Shown: one piece after another, positions 1 to 7,956 of the stretch
How positions within the stretch are numbered: position 1 is the first letter of the stretch
Layout of the letters: each line of letters starts with the position of its first letter
DNA from: Xanthocytophaga flava
GTDB taxonomy: Bacteria; Bacteroidota; Bacteroidia; Cytophagales; 172606-1
Assembly (NCBI RefSeq): GCF_030068545.1
Contig: NZ_JASJOR010000002.1
Coordinates: forward strand, 496,001-560,000
Reading direction: 5' to 3'
DNA: 64,000 nucleotides
Program-made: the position numbers and the translations under genes
The notes under the pieces: generated by a model
Database searches by the model: none
What the model was told of the DNA's origin: nothing
The model's input: only the letters and a program-made list of their open reading frames with translations

Positions 1-332
1 CTATCGCAGAAGAGGTAGATAAGCCCTTTGAAGGCAAAACAGTGCGCTATATTGCCAGTGATGTGGCATCACCTAATGAAATTGCCAAAGCACTTGGCAA
101 AGCTATCGGCAAACCTGATCTGAAATGGAAAGTTATTCCAAGTGAGCAACTCCTGAATAGCTGGCTGGGTATTGGCTTTAATGAACAGGTTGCAAGAGGA
201 TTTGTGGAACTACAGGAAAATCAGGGCAACGGCAAACTATATGATGACTACAACCAGCACAAGCCAGCACTGGGTAAAGTAAAACTGAAAGACTTCGCTA
301 AAGAATTTGCAGAAGCCTATAATCAGGAATAA
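1..332 (+). CDS. NmrA-like NAD(P)-binding protein, C-terminal part (5' truncated by window)
   Basis: The reading frame is open from base 3 and continues in frame through a possible GTG at 42 to a stop at 332, so the gene begins outside the window. About 110 C-terminal residues are visible. The stretch with 'VASPNEIAKALGKAIGKPDL' followed by 'GFNEQVARGFVELQ' resembles the substrate-binding end of NmrA/atypical short-chain dehydrogenase proteins, where the first part closes the Rossmann fold and the second helix covers the substrate pocket. Such proteins sense or reduce with NAD(P)H. The catalytic N-terminus is not visible, so the reaction cannot be stated. An AraC-type regulator follows on the same strand 238 bp downstream and could control it, which is inference. 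Confidence 0.6.
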   Translation, partial: IAEEVDKPFEGKTVRYIASDVASPNEIAKALGKAIGKPDLKWKVIPSEQLLNSWLGIGFNEQVARGFVELQENQGNGKLYDDYNQHKPALGKVKLKDFAKEFAEAYNQE

Positions 333-569
333 ATACTGACAGGAACGTGTAGCCCAACAGGTGACCTGTGAATTTGATGTATATTTTCTCAGAAACCAAG
401 CATAACTCTCTATTTGGCATCAGATTCTAAAAGAGGTAAAATGGGAGTCAGAAGAATTGGATAATTTAGCATCTGATAAAGGACTGATTAACTTTCTTAT
501 GTATTCCCATTGATAACCTCTACTTTGTAAATGCTTCTAGTATTGATAATACACTAAAAAGATAAGCGC

Positions 570-1487
570 ATGGCAAGCATTCAACGATTAAAAACAATCT
601 CTGAATTTCATCGCACCAGAGGACTAACTCCACCAGAGCACCCCCTGATCAGCATCGTGAATTATGCAGAAGTGCAAATGTTGCCGGAATACAACAATTG
701 TCAATGGGTGTTTGATTTCTACTTTATCTCACTCAAAAAGAACATTGCCGGAAAGATCAGATACGGACAGCAGTCTTACGATTTCGATGAGGGAGTGATG
801 TTCTTCATCGGGCCAGGACAGGTATTTGGACTTGAACGCCCCACAGAAGCGCCATCCAATAAATCCGGCTGGATGTTACTCATACACCCGGATTTCTTTT
901 GGAACAATTCCCTTGCCAAAGAGATAAAAAAGTATGAATATTTCGGCTATGCCATCCATGAAGCTCTGTTTGTATCTAAAAAGGAAGAAGATACGATGAT
1001 GGGTATCATCAAAACCATTGAACAGGAATACCATTCGAACATTGATAAATTCAGCCAGAGAATCATTATCTCGCAGATAGAGACATTGCTCAATTACTCC
1101 GAACGATTTTATAACCGTCAATTCATTACCCGACAGCGCGCTGGCCACCAACTCCTGGATAAGTTAGAGGAGTTGTTTGTGGCCTATTTCAAAGATACAG
1201 AGCCTTCTAACGGGCTACCTACAGTACAGTATTTCGCCGACCGACTGAATGTATCCCCCAAGTATCTGAGCAATATGTTGAAGGCACTGACGGGCCAAAC
1301 TGCACAGCAACTCATCCACGAGCAGCTAATTGAACTAGCTAAACAGAAGCTATCCATAACAACCCTTACTGTGAGTGAGATTGCTTATGAACTGGGCTTT
1401 GAACATTCTCAATCTTTCAGTAAGCTGTTTAAGAGCAAAACCAATCTCTCTCCATTGGAATTCCGAAAATCGTTTCATCCAAATTAG
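570..1487 (+). CDS. AraC family transcriptional regulator
   Basis: A 305-residue protein. The C-terminal 100 residues form the double helix-turn-helix of the AraC/XylS family: 'VQYFADRLNVSPKYLSNMLK' is the first HTH and 'TVSEIAYELGFEHSQSFSKL' the second, ending in the usual 'FKSKTNLSPLEFR' tail. The N-terminal 180 residues are a cupin-like effector domain ('IRYGQQSYDFDEGVMFFIGP'). Many Bacteroidota paralogues of this size sit next to an oxidoreductase and control it; the NmrA-like gene just upstream is the obvious candidate target. The effector is unknown. The gene ends 61 bp before the stop of the convergent cupin gene. Confidence 0.9.
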   Translation: MASIQRLKTISEFHRTRGLTPPEHPLISIVNYAEVQMLPEYNNCQWVFDFYFISLKKNIAGKIRYGQQSYDFDEGVMFFIGPGQVFGLERPTEAPSNKSGWMLLIHPDFFWNNSLAKEIKKYEYFGYAIHEALFVSKKEEDTMMGIIKTIEQEYHSNIDKFSQRIIISQIETLLNYSERFYNRQFITRQRAGHQLLDKLEELFVAYFKDTEPSNGLPTVQYFADRLNVSPKYLSNMLKALTGQTAQQLIHEQLIELAKQKLSITTLTVSEIAYELGFEHSQSFSKLFKSKTNLSPLEFRKSFHPN

Positions 1488-1547
1488 CACAGTTGTATCA
1501 TCTATTACTTCTGCCTGCATTTTCCAACCCTATGTTAGAGACAAGGT

Positions 1548-2447
1548 TTATTCCCTACAGTATGTAAGCTCCAATTCTTTCAAACGCCCATTTTTAATTG
1601 CTCTTGCTGCAATATAATTAAACAAGGGTTCGGCTATTTTTTGAAGTCCAACCATTCGTGAGTTGTTTAAGTAAACGAATAAAGCAAGGTCAGATAATTT
1701 TGCAGGCACTCCCGATGCACTTGCCAAACCATCTTTTGCAAGCCCTTTTAGTATTAAAAGAGCATTTTCAAAGTTTTTATTGCCTGGGCTTATAGTCACT
1801 TTTACTAAACAGTCGGCAGTTGAAATGTTGTGAAAGTAGTGTTTCTCATTGGGCATTACTGTGACCCTGTCACCTTGCTTTAACTGATATACCTGATTGT
1901 TTTGTCCAACTTCCAATGTTCCTTTGAGTACTTCAAAAGTCTCGGAGAAAAGTGTGTGGTAGTGCCAGGGCGTCTTTTCAGTTGGCACAATAGCATACTC
2001 AATCACACTTTCGTTATGTGTATCTACTGATTGAATGATTTTAGCAAAACCATGGTATCCATTGCTTTGCTCCTTCTTATTTCTCAATAAAAGGATTCCG
2101 AATAAAAAACAAACAACAATGGCAGAAATATGGGGAATAGCTTGTGTTATGCCATTGTAATCTTTACCTAAAACGATAAACATATCTACAATAGGAATAA
2201 TGGTGCCTACCAACAAGGTTATCGCCAATGCTTTTGTTTGTTTACTTACTAAAAAAGTACAAATGAGTAAACCTGAAAACAAGTCACGTATTCCTTTGAT
2301 ATAGTGAAAGGAGTAATCACCTTGTTCGTTAAAATGTATTCCATATCCAAGTTCTGCGGTTTCTGGTGCTATCAGAAATCTTGCACCAATGAAGATCATT
2401 CCTATACCTGTCAGGAAAGCGATTGCAAGAGAGATGGTCTTTGTCAT
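1548..2447 (-). CDS. DUF4267-type membrane domain fused to a cupin domain
   Basis: A 299-residue protein of two parts. Residues 1-125 hold four hydrophobic segments and look like the small DUF4267 membrane family ('GIGMIFIGARFLIAPETA', 'IKGIRDLFSGLLI'). Residues 130-235 are a RmlC-type cupin with the metal-ligand pattern of motif 1 ('WHYHTLFSETFEVLKGTLEV') and motif 2 ('GDRVTVMPNEKHYFHNIS'). The last 60 residues are a helical tail seen in cupins of this type. These two parts are normally separate proteins, so the single frame is either a real fusion or a stop-codon loss between neighbours. The substrate is unknown. Confidence 0.75.
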   Translation of the reverse strand: MTKTISLAIAFLTGIGMIFIGARFLIAPETAELGYGIHFNEQGDYSFHYIKGIRDLFSGLLICTFLVSKQTKALAITLLVGTIIPIVDMFIVLGKDYNGITQAIPHISAIVVCFLFGILLLRNKKEQSNGYHGFAKIIQSVDTHNESVIEYAIVPTEKTPWHYHTLFSETFEVLKGTLEVGQNNQVYQLKQGDRVTVMPNEKHYFHNISTADCLVKVTISPGNKNFENALLILKGLAKDGLASASGVPAKLSDLALFVYLNNSRMVGLQKIAEPLFNYIAARAIKNGRLKELELTYCRE

Positions 2448-2851
2448 AAAAGTTTTGTTTAAAATCTATGACACAAAGTTCTATAGCCACCCCATGAAAC
2501 TTATGCACCTGAGTTAATAAATCATTTGTGGTTAAAAATTCTTTTAGAAATATATCTTCAAGTGGCGCGTTTGCTTCTGAACAACATGGTAGACAAGTCA
2601 GAAGGCAATACAATACACGGGCCGAATTCTAGTAATTCGAGTTTATCTTGTACTATCTGCGGTTGCTTACAGATAATCGATAGGCCGACTTCACTCCCTG
2701 ATTCATACATTTGGCTCCCAAAATCCTACGAATCATCCTCCATCACAAATCCATATGCTAAAAAAGCCAGTTATATAGCTGTCTTCACCAAACAATCAGA
2801 AGACAGCTATACACATTTTTAAAACTATTCAAAAACACAAACCGTATTCGT
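2448..2851. other. Intergenic region with a strong hairpin
   Basis: About 400 bp between the divergent cupin gene and the fasciclin gene. No credible gene was seen; the small open frames on both strands lack any family resemblance. The only structured element is the perfect hairpin at 2774-2811. Confidence 0.5.
2774..2811 (+). terminator. Perfect 13-bp hairpin followed by a T-run, upstream of the fasciclin gene
   Basis: Arms 2774-2786 (TATAGCTGTCTTC) and 2799-2811 (its exact reverse complement) enclose a 12-nt loop. They are followed by 'CACATTTTT', the form of a Rho-independent terminator for the + strand. No + strand gene ends nearby, so it may be a leader or attenuator-like hairpin of the fasciclin transcript or the end of an unrecognised small transcript. 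Confidence 0.5.
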
Positions 2852-3883
2852 ATGAAAATGATTTTTTTGCCATTCAGAACTGTTCTGATGATTGCATCTT
2901 TAACCTTATTTGTAATGAGCTGTAAAGATGATGATGATGATGACAACACCTCAGACGGACAAACTGTTTTACAGATTGCTGTAGCCAACAATGATTTTGA
3001 TGTATTGGAAGCAGCTGCTCTGAAAGCAGGTTCCAGTATAACTAATGTTCTTTCTTCTTCTTCTAAGATTACTGTTTTTGCGCCTACTGACGCCGCCTTT
3101 ATTTCTTATCTTGGAGCTACAAATGAGGCCGATGCGATTACCCGTGTAAATGCTTTGACATCAGCACAGGCAGCAGACTTACTAAGCTATCATGTGTTAA
3201 ACAGCGAAATTAAAGCGGCAGCAGTGCCAGCAGGCCCTAATGCAGAAGTAACTACACTGCGTTCAGGTGCAAATAACAAAGCTTATGTAACAAAATCAGG
3301 CAGTACCGTTTCGATAAATGGAGCAACTGTTACTACTGCTGATGTACAGGCAACCAATGGGGTTATCCATATCATTAATCAGGTTCTCTATCCACCAGCA
3401 GGAAATCTGGTTGAGACAGCCTCAGCCAATACAAATTTTGAATTGCTGGTTGCGGCAGTAAGTAAAGCAGGTCTGGCAGAAGCTTTAAGCGGAAGCAATC
3501 CTCTAACGGTATTTGCCCCAACAGATTCGGCACTTTTAGCTACTCTGCGTGCAGTATTAGGCAACCCTAATCTGACAGAAGCTGATGCCAAAGCAGCGAT
3601 TCCTACCCTGACAGATACATCTGAACCGCTTAATGTACCTACACTGAAAAATATTCTTCTATACCATGTAGTGAGTGGTAGAAACTATTCTGCCCAGTTA
3701 ACTGCCGGAGCAGTGCCTACATTGCTCACCAATAACTCTGTTACAGTTGCCTTACCTTCCGGAGGTGTTACAGTAACAGGTAGTGGCAATGGAGGGTCAG
3801 CTGCCAAGGTAGTGATGGCTAATATCACAACAACGAATGGTGTAATCCATGTGATTGACCGGGTATTACTCCCTGCTCAGTAA
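2852..3883 (+). CDS. Fasciclin (FAS1) domain lipoprotein, two tandem domains
   Basis: A 343-residue exported protein. The N-terminus is a lipoprotein signal ending in 'LFVMSC' (Cys about residue 24) followed by a run of six aspartates, an acidic spacer that in Bacteroidota often marks lipoproteins for surface display. Two FAS1 domains follow: residues ~36-175 ('SKITVFAPTDAAF' ... 'LLSYHVL' ... 'NGVIHIINQVLYPP') and ~185-343 ('NPLTVFAPTDSAL' ... 'NILLYHVVSG' ... 'NGVIHVIDRVLLP'). Both carry the H1 and H2 motifs of the family. FAS1 proteins act in adhesion to surfaces or matrix. The gene stands alone between a hairpin and a repeat element. Confidence 0.93.
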   Translation: MKMIFLPFRTVLMIASLTLFVMSCKDDDDDDNTSDGQTVLQIAVANNDFDVLEAAALKAGSSITNVLSSSSKITVFAPTDAAFISYLGATNEADAITRVNALTSAQAADLLSYHVLNSEIKAAAVPAGPNAEVTTLRSGANNKAYVTKSGSTVSINGATVTTADVQATNGVIHIINQVLYPPAGNLVETASANTNFELLVAAVSKAGLAEALSGSNPLTVFAPTDSALLATLRAVLGNPNLTEADAKAAIPTLTDTSEPLNVPTLKNILLYHVVSGRNYSAQLTAGAVPTLLTNNSVTVALPSGGVTVTGSGNGGSAAKVVMANITTTNGVIHVIDRVLLPAQ

Positions 3884-3924
3884 TCTATAGATAAGGGTTG
3901 ACAAACATCCGATACCTAAAATAA

Positions 3925-4306
3925 CATGAGTCATCCCAAATTTTGAGTAAAAGGGTGTCATTGAGAAAATAATAAGAATGTTACAAAGAGAGTTGTATTG
4001 ACTTCAATCGTGGAAGGTCGTGTAGGTGCGTTGGCAATCCTTTTCCCGCGAGGTTGGCCTTTGGCCTGCGGGCTGAAGGATCGGGAAAAGGTGCCCTTTT
4101 TTGCAGCTAGCACACATCCTGGCCCAACAAATTCTCATTTGTTGTCCTTTTTTGGGCAAGCAAAAAATGAAGGAGCTACAAGAAGAGTGAAAAAAGGGGC
4201 AATAAACAAACGCAGGAAGAGAGATTGCTTAAAAATTAACCCAAGCCTATATTTTCAAAAACATAGGCTTGGGTTTTACTCTCATCCAAATTCGGGATCA
4301 CTCATG
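3925..4306. repeat. MITE-like repeat family A, copy 1 (inverted relative to copy 2)
   Basis: The element starts with CATGAGTCATCCCAAATTTT and ends with the near-exact reverse complement at about 4285-4306, giving terminal inverted repeats of roughly 20 bp. Inside are a long hairpin (CCCAAGCCTAT ... ATAGGCTTGGG, about 4240-4276) and a conserved middle containing CGCGAGGTTGGCCTTTGGCC. Copy 2 at 16031-16394 has the same ends, hairpin position and middle in the opposite orientation. The 107-residue open frame across it is the mirror of the frames in the other copies and is not a gene. Confidence 0.8.
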
Positions 4307-4401
4307 TTTCTCAAAAGTTAATCAAGAGAGACAACTACTCATAAGGTTTTCACCAGTTAAAATCTGATTCTCATGGAATGGGTTATACTTAAGATATACT
4401 C

Positions 4402-4409
4402 TACCTTTG
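4402..4409 (+). promoter_or_regulatory. Possible -7 promoter box (TAnnTTTG) of the LytS/LytTR pair
   Basis: TACCTTTG fits the Bacteroidota -7 consensus TAnnTTTG and lies 41 bp before the kinase start. No clear -33 TTG element is seen at the expected distance, so this is a weak call. Confidence 0.35.
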
Positions 4410-4449
4410 TAAACTAACTTTCTCTTTACTTAAGAATCCAGGATGGATT

Positions 4450-5493
4450 ATGTTTTCACATCCGTACCGTTACCTGTTTATTCTTCTCATCGCTGTTTAT
4501 TCCTATCTGAATACACTCTATGTAGAGGTATTCGTTTATTATCACATTCCCTTACAGCCTTGGGAGGCTCTGCTCACATTTGTCTTTATTGTTTTATGTA
4601 TCTGGGAAGGCAATCGTCTCCTGGAAACTAAAGTAGAGACGCTGCAAAACTGGCTAAAGGACATTGGCAAAAGACAGATCCATCCTTTGCTCATACTGTT
4701 TGGAGGTAGCATTGTCATTACTACTCTATCGGTTAGTATACCGGTTGTTGTATTTGGGCATTATGAGTTTGATTACAACTGGCAGCAAATGCATATGCCT
4801 GTCAAACTAGCCTTTACGCTGGGATTCCGCATAAATTTATTTCTCAATACACTTAATGCCATTTTCTTCTTTCTCCGCCAGCAACGGCAGGCTCAGCTGG
4901 AAGCAGAACGTCTCAAAAAAATAAGTATTCAGGCTCAGTTTCAATCCCTGAAAAATCAGGTTAACCCACACTTTCTGTTTAACAACCTGAATGTATTATC
5001 GACCCTGGTCTTCAAAGACCCGGTTATTGCCTCTGAGTTTATAGAAGAACTCGCCAGGGTCTACAGATATGTCCTACAAAACTTTGAAAAGGAGCTAATC
5101 GAGCTTAGTACCGAACTAAACTTTATCAGATCTTACAGATACCTTCTCGACAAACGGTTTAACAGCAGTCTGCATATTCAGATTAATGTGCCAGAACAGT
5201 ACCAGCATCATTATATAGTTCCTCTGGCACTCCAGATGCTGATTGAGAATGCCATAAAACACAATATTGGCTCACGCAATCGACCACTATATATTCGAAT
5301 CTACGTGGATGAAAACCAGTTGTTGGTAGTAGAAAACAATCTGCAACCCAAACTGGAAAAAGAGCTATCTACTCAGATTGGCCTCGAAAACATTGCCCAA
5401 CGGTATCAGTTTATTAGTCAGCAAACCATCACTATTCAGCAAGATTCCGAATCTTTCATTATTCGATTACCCTTGCTTGCTGTGTTTGACTAA
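4450..5493 (+). CDS. LytS/YehU-type membrane sensor histidine kinase
   Basis: A 347-residue protein. Residues 1-145 contain four predicted membrane helices; a short coiled linker follows (about 143-165). The His_kinase (PF06580) domain holds 'NQVNPHFLFNNLN' with the phosphoacceptor His174, and the ATP-binding N-box 'LIENAIKHN' lies near residue 267. A typical G-box is reduced to 'IGLENIAQRY', as usual for this family. The partner LytTR regulator lies 156 bp downstream. The start at 4450 gives a clean membrane helix; a frame beginning seven bases earlier is a shadow. The signal sensed is not evident from the sequence. Confidence 0.92.
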   Translation: MFSHPYRYLFILLIAVYSYLNTLYVEVFVYYHIPLQPWEALLTFVFIVLCIWEGNRLLETKVETLQNWLKDIGKRQIHPLLILFGGSIVITTLSVSIPVVVFGHYEFDYNWQQMHMPVKLAFTLGFRINLFLNTLNAIFFFLRQQRQAQLEAERLKKISIQAQFQSLKNQVNPHFLFNNLNVLSTLVFKDPVIASEFIEELARVYRYVLQNFEKELIELSTELNFIRSYRYLLDKRFNSSLHIQINVPEQYQHHYIVPLALQMLIENAIKHNIGSRNRPLYIRIYVDENQLLVVENNLQPKLEKELSTQIGLENIAQRYQFISQQTITIQQDSESFIIRLPLLAVFD

Positions 5494-5649
5494 TTATTTG
5501 TCAATTATTTCAAACAACTTACAAAAAATCGGGTTTATCTAATTTATCTGGATATTCCTTATAGTTGATACAACTGAGGAGTGGAATGAATATCACATGG
5601 CACAAAGGTTATTTTTACTGAATTATAACAAACTTTTTTCTTTCAACCT

Positions 5650-6414
5650 ATGCGTGTATTGATTCTGGAGGATGAATCACTGGCAGCAGAAAGACTGCAG
5701 GACCACTTACGGCGTTACGATGCCTCTATTCAGGTAGAACAGGTACTTGATACCGTAGAGGAAGGGGTACAATGGTTGCGTTCAAATCCATCTCCTGATC
5801 TGATGTTAATGGATATTCATCTGGCTGACGGATTGAGTTTTTCTATCTTTACACAAACTTTTGTAAATAGTCCTATCATCTTTACCACAGCTTATGATCA
5901 GTATGCTCTTCAAGCTTTTAAGGTAAACAGCATTGATTATCTGCTCAAACCGATTTCCTATCAGCATCTGGTGGAAGCTATGCAGAAATTGCGCCGCATC
6001 AAGGCTGAACCGCCTATGATATCGCCGCAAATCATCCAACAGCTTATTAACCTTATCCAGAAACAGCGTCCCAACTACAAGTCTCGCTTTCTGGTTAAGT
6101 TTGGCGACCGCCTTCAATATAAAACTGTGGAGGATGTATCGTATTTTTATGCAGACGGCAAAGTAGTGTATCTGGTTAGTAATGAAAACAAACGCTTCAT
6201 TGTTGACTATACACTCGAAGAATTAGAAGACCTGCTTGACCCAACCCTGTTTCACCGGATTAACCGAAAAGTAATTGTTCATCTGCAGGCAGTTAAAGAC
6301 ATGCGTTTATATCCCAACAGCCGTCTGAGCTTATCCTTACGGCCCTCTATGGACACAGAGGTAGTGGTAAGTCGCGATAAGGTACCTGCATTCAAAGCCT
6401 GGCTGGATCAATAG
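5650..6414 (+). CDS. LytTR-family response regulator
   Basis: A 254-residue regulator. The receiver domain (residues 1-120) has the acidic pocket 'LEDES' (Asp8), phosphoacceptor Asp55 in 'LMLMDIHLADG', the conserved Thr in 'FTTAYD' and Lys in 'YLLKPIS'. The C-terminal LytTR DNA-binding domain runs from about 145 to 252 ('FLVKFGDRLQYKTVEDVSYF' to 'HRINRKVIVHLQAVKDM'). LytTR regulators bind as dimers to direct repeats. It is the cognate partner of the upstream kinase: same strand, a 156-bp gap, no intervening gene. Target genes are unknown. Confidence 0.95.
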   Translation: MRVLILEDESLAAERLQDHLRRYDASIQVEQVLDTVEEGVQWLRSNPSPDLMLMDIHLADGLSFSIFTQTFVNSPIIFTTAYDQYALQAFKVNSIDYLLKPISYQHLVEAMQKLRRIKAEPPMISPQIIQQLINLIQKQRPNYKSRFLVKFGDRLQYKTVEDVSYFYADGKVVYLVSNENKRFIVDYTLEELEDLLDPTLFHRINRKVIVHLQAVKDMRLYPNSRLSLSLRPSMDTEVVVSRDKVPAFKAWLDQ

Positions 6415-6549
6415 ACCAACAACAGGCTTCATCCCGAATTTCAGAAGGCGATTACCTGTCCAAACAATAGGTGCTGACTTCACAGCAAGCCTTGTTTCAT
6501 ATTTTATTCCATGTCTTTTTTAATTTTGAGAATTCCAGGGAAGATAGTA

Positions 6550-6800
6550 CTAGCTCAACTAGAAAGACGCTGGTTCGAACGTCCGTTCGGACCTAAAATG
6601 AAAGCAACGTCCGTTGCGTTGGTACAAAGAGAGCCATGTTTACATTTTCCCCCATGTTGGAGATAACACCAACATGAATGGAGGGAAAGTGGTCGTTGGT
6701 GATAACACCAACGACGGAAATAAAGCCTTATTCAGGTTTGTGGTTAAAGCCAAACAGGGTTTCACCTACCAACGCAGCGGATGCTCAATGCTGTCAAGGT
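6550..6800. repeat. Cluster of short palindromes (family C)
   Basis: Several short inverted repeats follow one another: GGTTCGAACGTCCGTTCGGACC (one mismatch; near 6571), GCAACGTCCGTTGC near 6604, a 22-bp hairpin at 6654-6675, and at 6692-6715 a perfect 10-bp stem (GTCGTTGGTG/CACCAACGAC) around the loop ATAA. The 20-bp core of the last also occurs at 18120-18139. The region codes for nothing recognisable and is of the REP-like type. Confidence 0.65.
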
Positions 6801-6834
6801 AAGGGAGTGTATTTCTTTTTTCATATTTCTTTAT

Positions 6835-6948
6835 TGTCCTTCTGGAAGAATCTTGTGATAAATAGAGCCTTGCTTGGTTTTTGAGAGTGAAAAATATCTC
6901 CATTCGGAAAGGCCGCCGGTCTTGCCACGAGATTCTTTCAGAAGGACA
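6835..6948. repeat. Short inverted-end repeat family B, copy 1
   Basis: A 114-bp element beginning TGTCCTTCTGGAAGAATCTT and ending with the matching inverse, so the two ends pair over about 23 bases with two mismatches. The interior has GCCGCCGGTCTTGCCACGAG. A second copy with the same ends and interior lies at 25804-25916. Confidence 0.8.
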
Positions 6949-7139
6949 GTGAAGGTAGTTTGAGTGGTTTTCTTAAGTTGACCGCATTGAGCGGATACTA
7001 CTTTCATAATGGGCACGGGTGGACACCCGCGCCAGAAATTTTCTTTATATGGGAAAAGATAAGGTCTTGCTCTTGCGTTTTATCATGGTATAAAAAGGAT
7101 TGTGCATGGTTCTATGCATGCACAAGTTTTGCGTTGAAT

Positions 7140-7194
7140 TCCGATCAGATTTTGTTTTTGCGGTGAGTTACGCGCAAACAAAAAAATGATCGGA
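7140..7194. repeat. Long imperfect hairpin in the intergenic region
   Basis: Arms 7140-7162 and 7173-7194 pair through TCCGATCA/TGATCGGA at the base and a T-rich/A-rich section ending in TTTGCG/CGCAAA at the top. A further partial copy of the left arm follows directly at about 7196-7222 (TTCCGATCAAAATAAAATCT). No gene was found between 6949 and 7415. Confidence 0.55.
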
Positions 7195-7415
7195 GTTCCG
7201 ATCAAAATAAAATCTGCGGTGAATAACAGGCAAACTCTTCACGGAACAAACCGGCAGCATGGCCCTTGTTAAAAAATAATCTGCGTTGAAGTGTGCGCAG
7301 CCAGAAAAATTTTGCTAAAATCAATCACACCCTTACAGTTGGGATAGATACTATTCTGAAGGCTATCTTGTCATGAAGATGTTCAGTCAGACTAATCTAC
7401 TATCACAACAGAAAC

Positions 7416-7718
7416 TCATTTGCTCCTTTTAGCTATTTTATTAAGAGAGATAGATTTTTGCTGCGTACATTTAAAACGACTGCCTTGATGTGCCCCCTTG
7501 GCCAGATGCTTTTGGCTTACGTTTGAATTAACACGTTTGCGCCATAAATTGAAGCTTGACCGGCTGATAGTCTTACGCATTAGGCGAATAGTTTCTGCTT
7601 CTGAAACACCAAACTGGTACTTTATGGCTTCAAATGGTGTTCTGTCCTCCCAAGCCATTTCTATTATTCGATCAATTTCCTTTACTGTCAACGATTCAAT
7701 ACTGGATACGTTCTTCAT
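7416..7718 (-). CDS. DUF2805 / TIGR03643 family protein
   Basis: A 100-residue protein with the family signature 'EIDRIIEMAWEDRTPFEAI' followed by 'FGVSEAETIRLMRK' and 'SRSSFNLWRKRV'; the middle looks like a small helix-turn-helix. The last 25 residues are basic and unconserved. The family has no assigned reaction, but in many Bacteroidota and proteobacterial genomes it is encoded beside photolyase/cryptochrome, DUF2256 and flavin reductase genes. Here it is the third gene of such a set, 49 bp after the DUF2256 gene. No photolyase is present in the window. Confidence 0.88.
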   Translation of the reverse strand: MKNVSSIESLTVKEIDRIIEMAWEDRTPFEAIKYQFGVSEAETIRLMRKTISRSSFNLWRKRVNSNVSQKHLAKGAHQGSRFKCTQQKSISLNKIAKRSK

Positions 7719-7767
7719 ACTTTTATATTCTATCGCTTTGTGTTCACGTCTGGTGACATACAGTGTA

Positions 7768-7941
7768 TTATTGGCTGCTCTTCATTCTTCTGCATCGCTC
7801 ACTACAATATTTTACCGAATCCCAGTCTTTTGCCCATTTCTTTCTCCAACTGAAAGAACGCTGGCAACACGAGCAGATCTTTCCCGGCAATTGAGACTTA
7901 TTACCTTTATAGGTTGTCTTTTTTGTAAGAATGGATTTCAT
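7768..7941 (-). CDS. DUF2256 zinc-ribbon protein (57 residues)
   Basis: A short gene with ATG at 7941 and TAA at 7768-7770. The product has the full DUF2256 signature: 'LPGKICSCCQRSFSWRKKW' then 'DSVKYCSERCRR'. Cys23, Cys26, Cys46 and Cys50 form the CxxC...CxxxC zinc site. It starts 15 bp after the flavin reductase stop and 49 bp before the DUF2805 gene, all on the minus strand, so the three are probably co-transcribed. A longer plus-strand open frame across the same bases has no family resemblance and is a shadow. DUF2256 proteins occur with FeS-type photolyases; their role is unproven. Confidence 0.9.
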   Translation of the reverse strand: MKSILTKKTTYKGNKSQLPGKICSCCQRSFSWRKKWAKDWDSVKYCSERCRRMKSSQ

Positions 7942-7956
7942 TGAGGTTATACAGCA

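Noticed and set aside
2329..2613. 94-residue minus-strand open frame overlapping the DUF4267-cupin start
   Set aside because: It overlaps a well-supported gene in another frame and has no family resemblance.
3998..4321. 107-residue plus-strand open frame as a gene
   Set aside because: It lies inside repeat family A copy 1; the other copies give different frames on the opposite strand over the same bases, so there is no conserved protein.
6548..6585. tRNA-like fragments (TAGCTCAACTAG and GGTTCGAAC)
   Set aside because: The D-arm-like and T-arm-like pieces are only about 10 bp apart, with no anticodon arm or acceptor stem; GGTTCGAAC is part of a short palindrome in the repeat cluster.
7498..7944. 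148-residue plus-strand open frame
   Set aside because: It overlays the DUF2805 and DUF2256 genes on the other strand, both of which have full family signatures.
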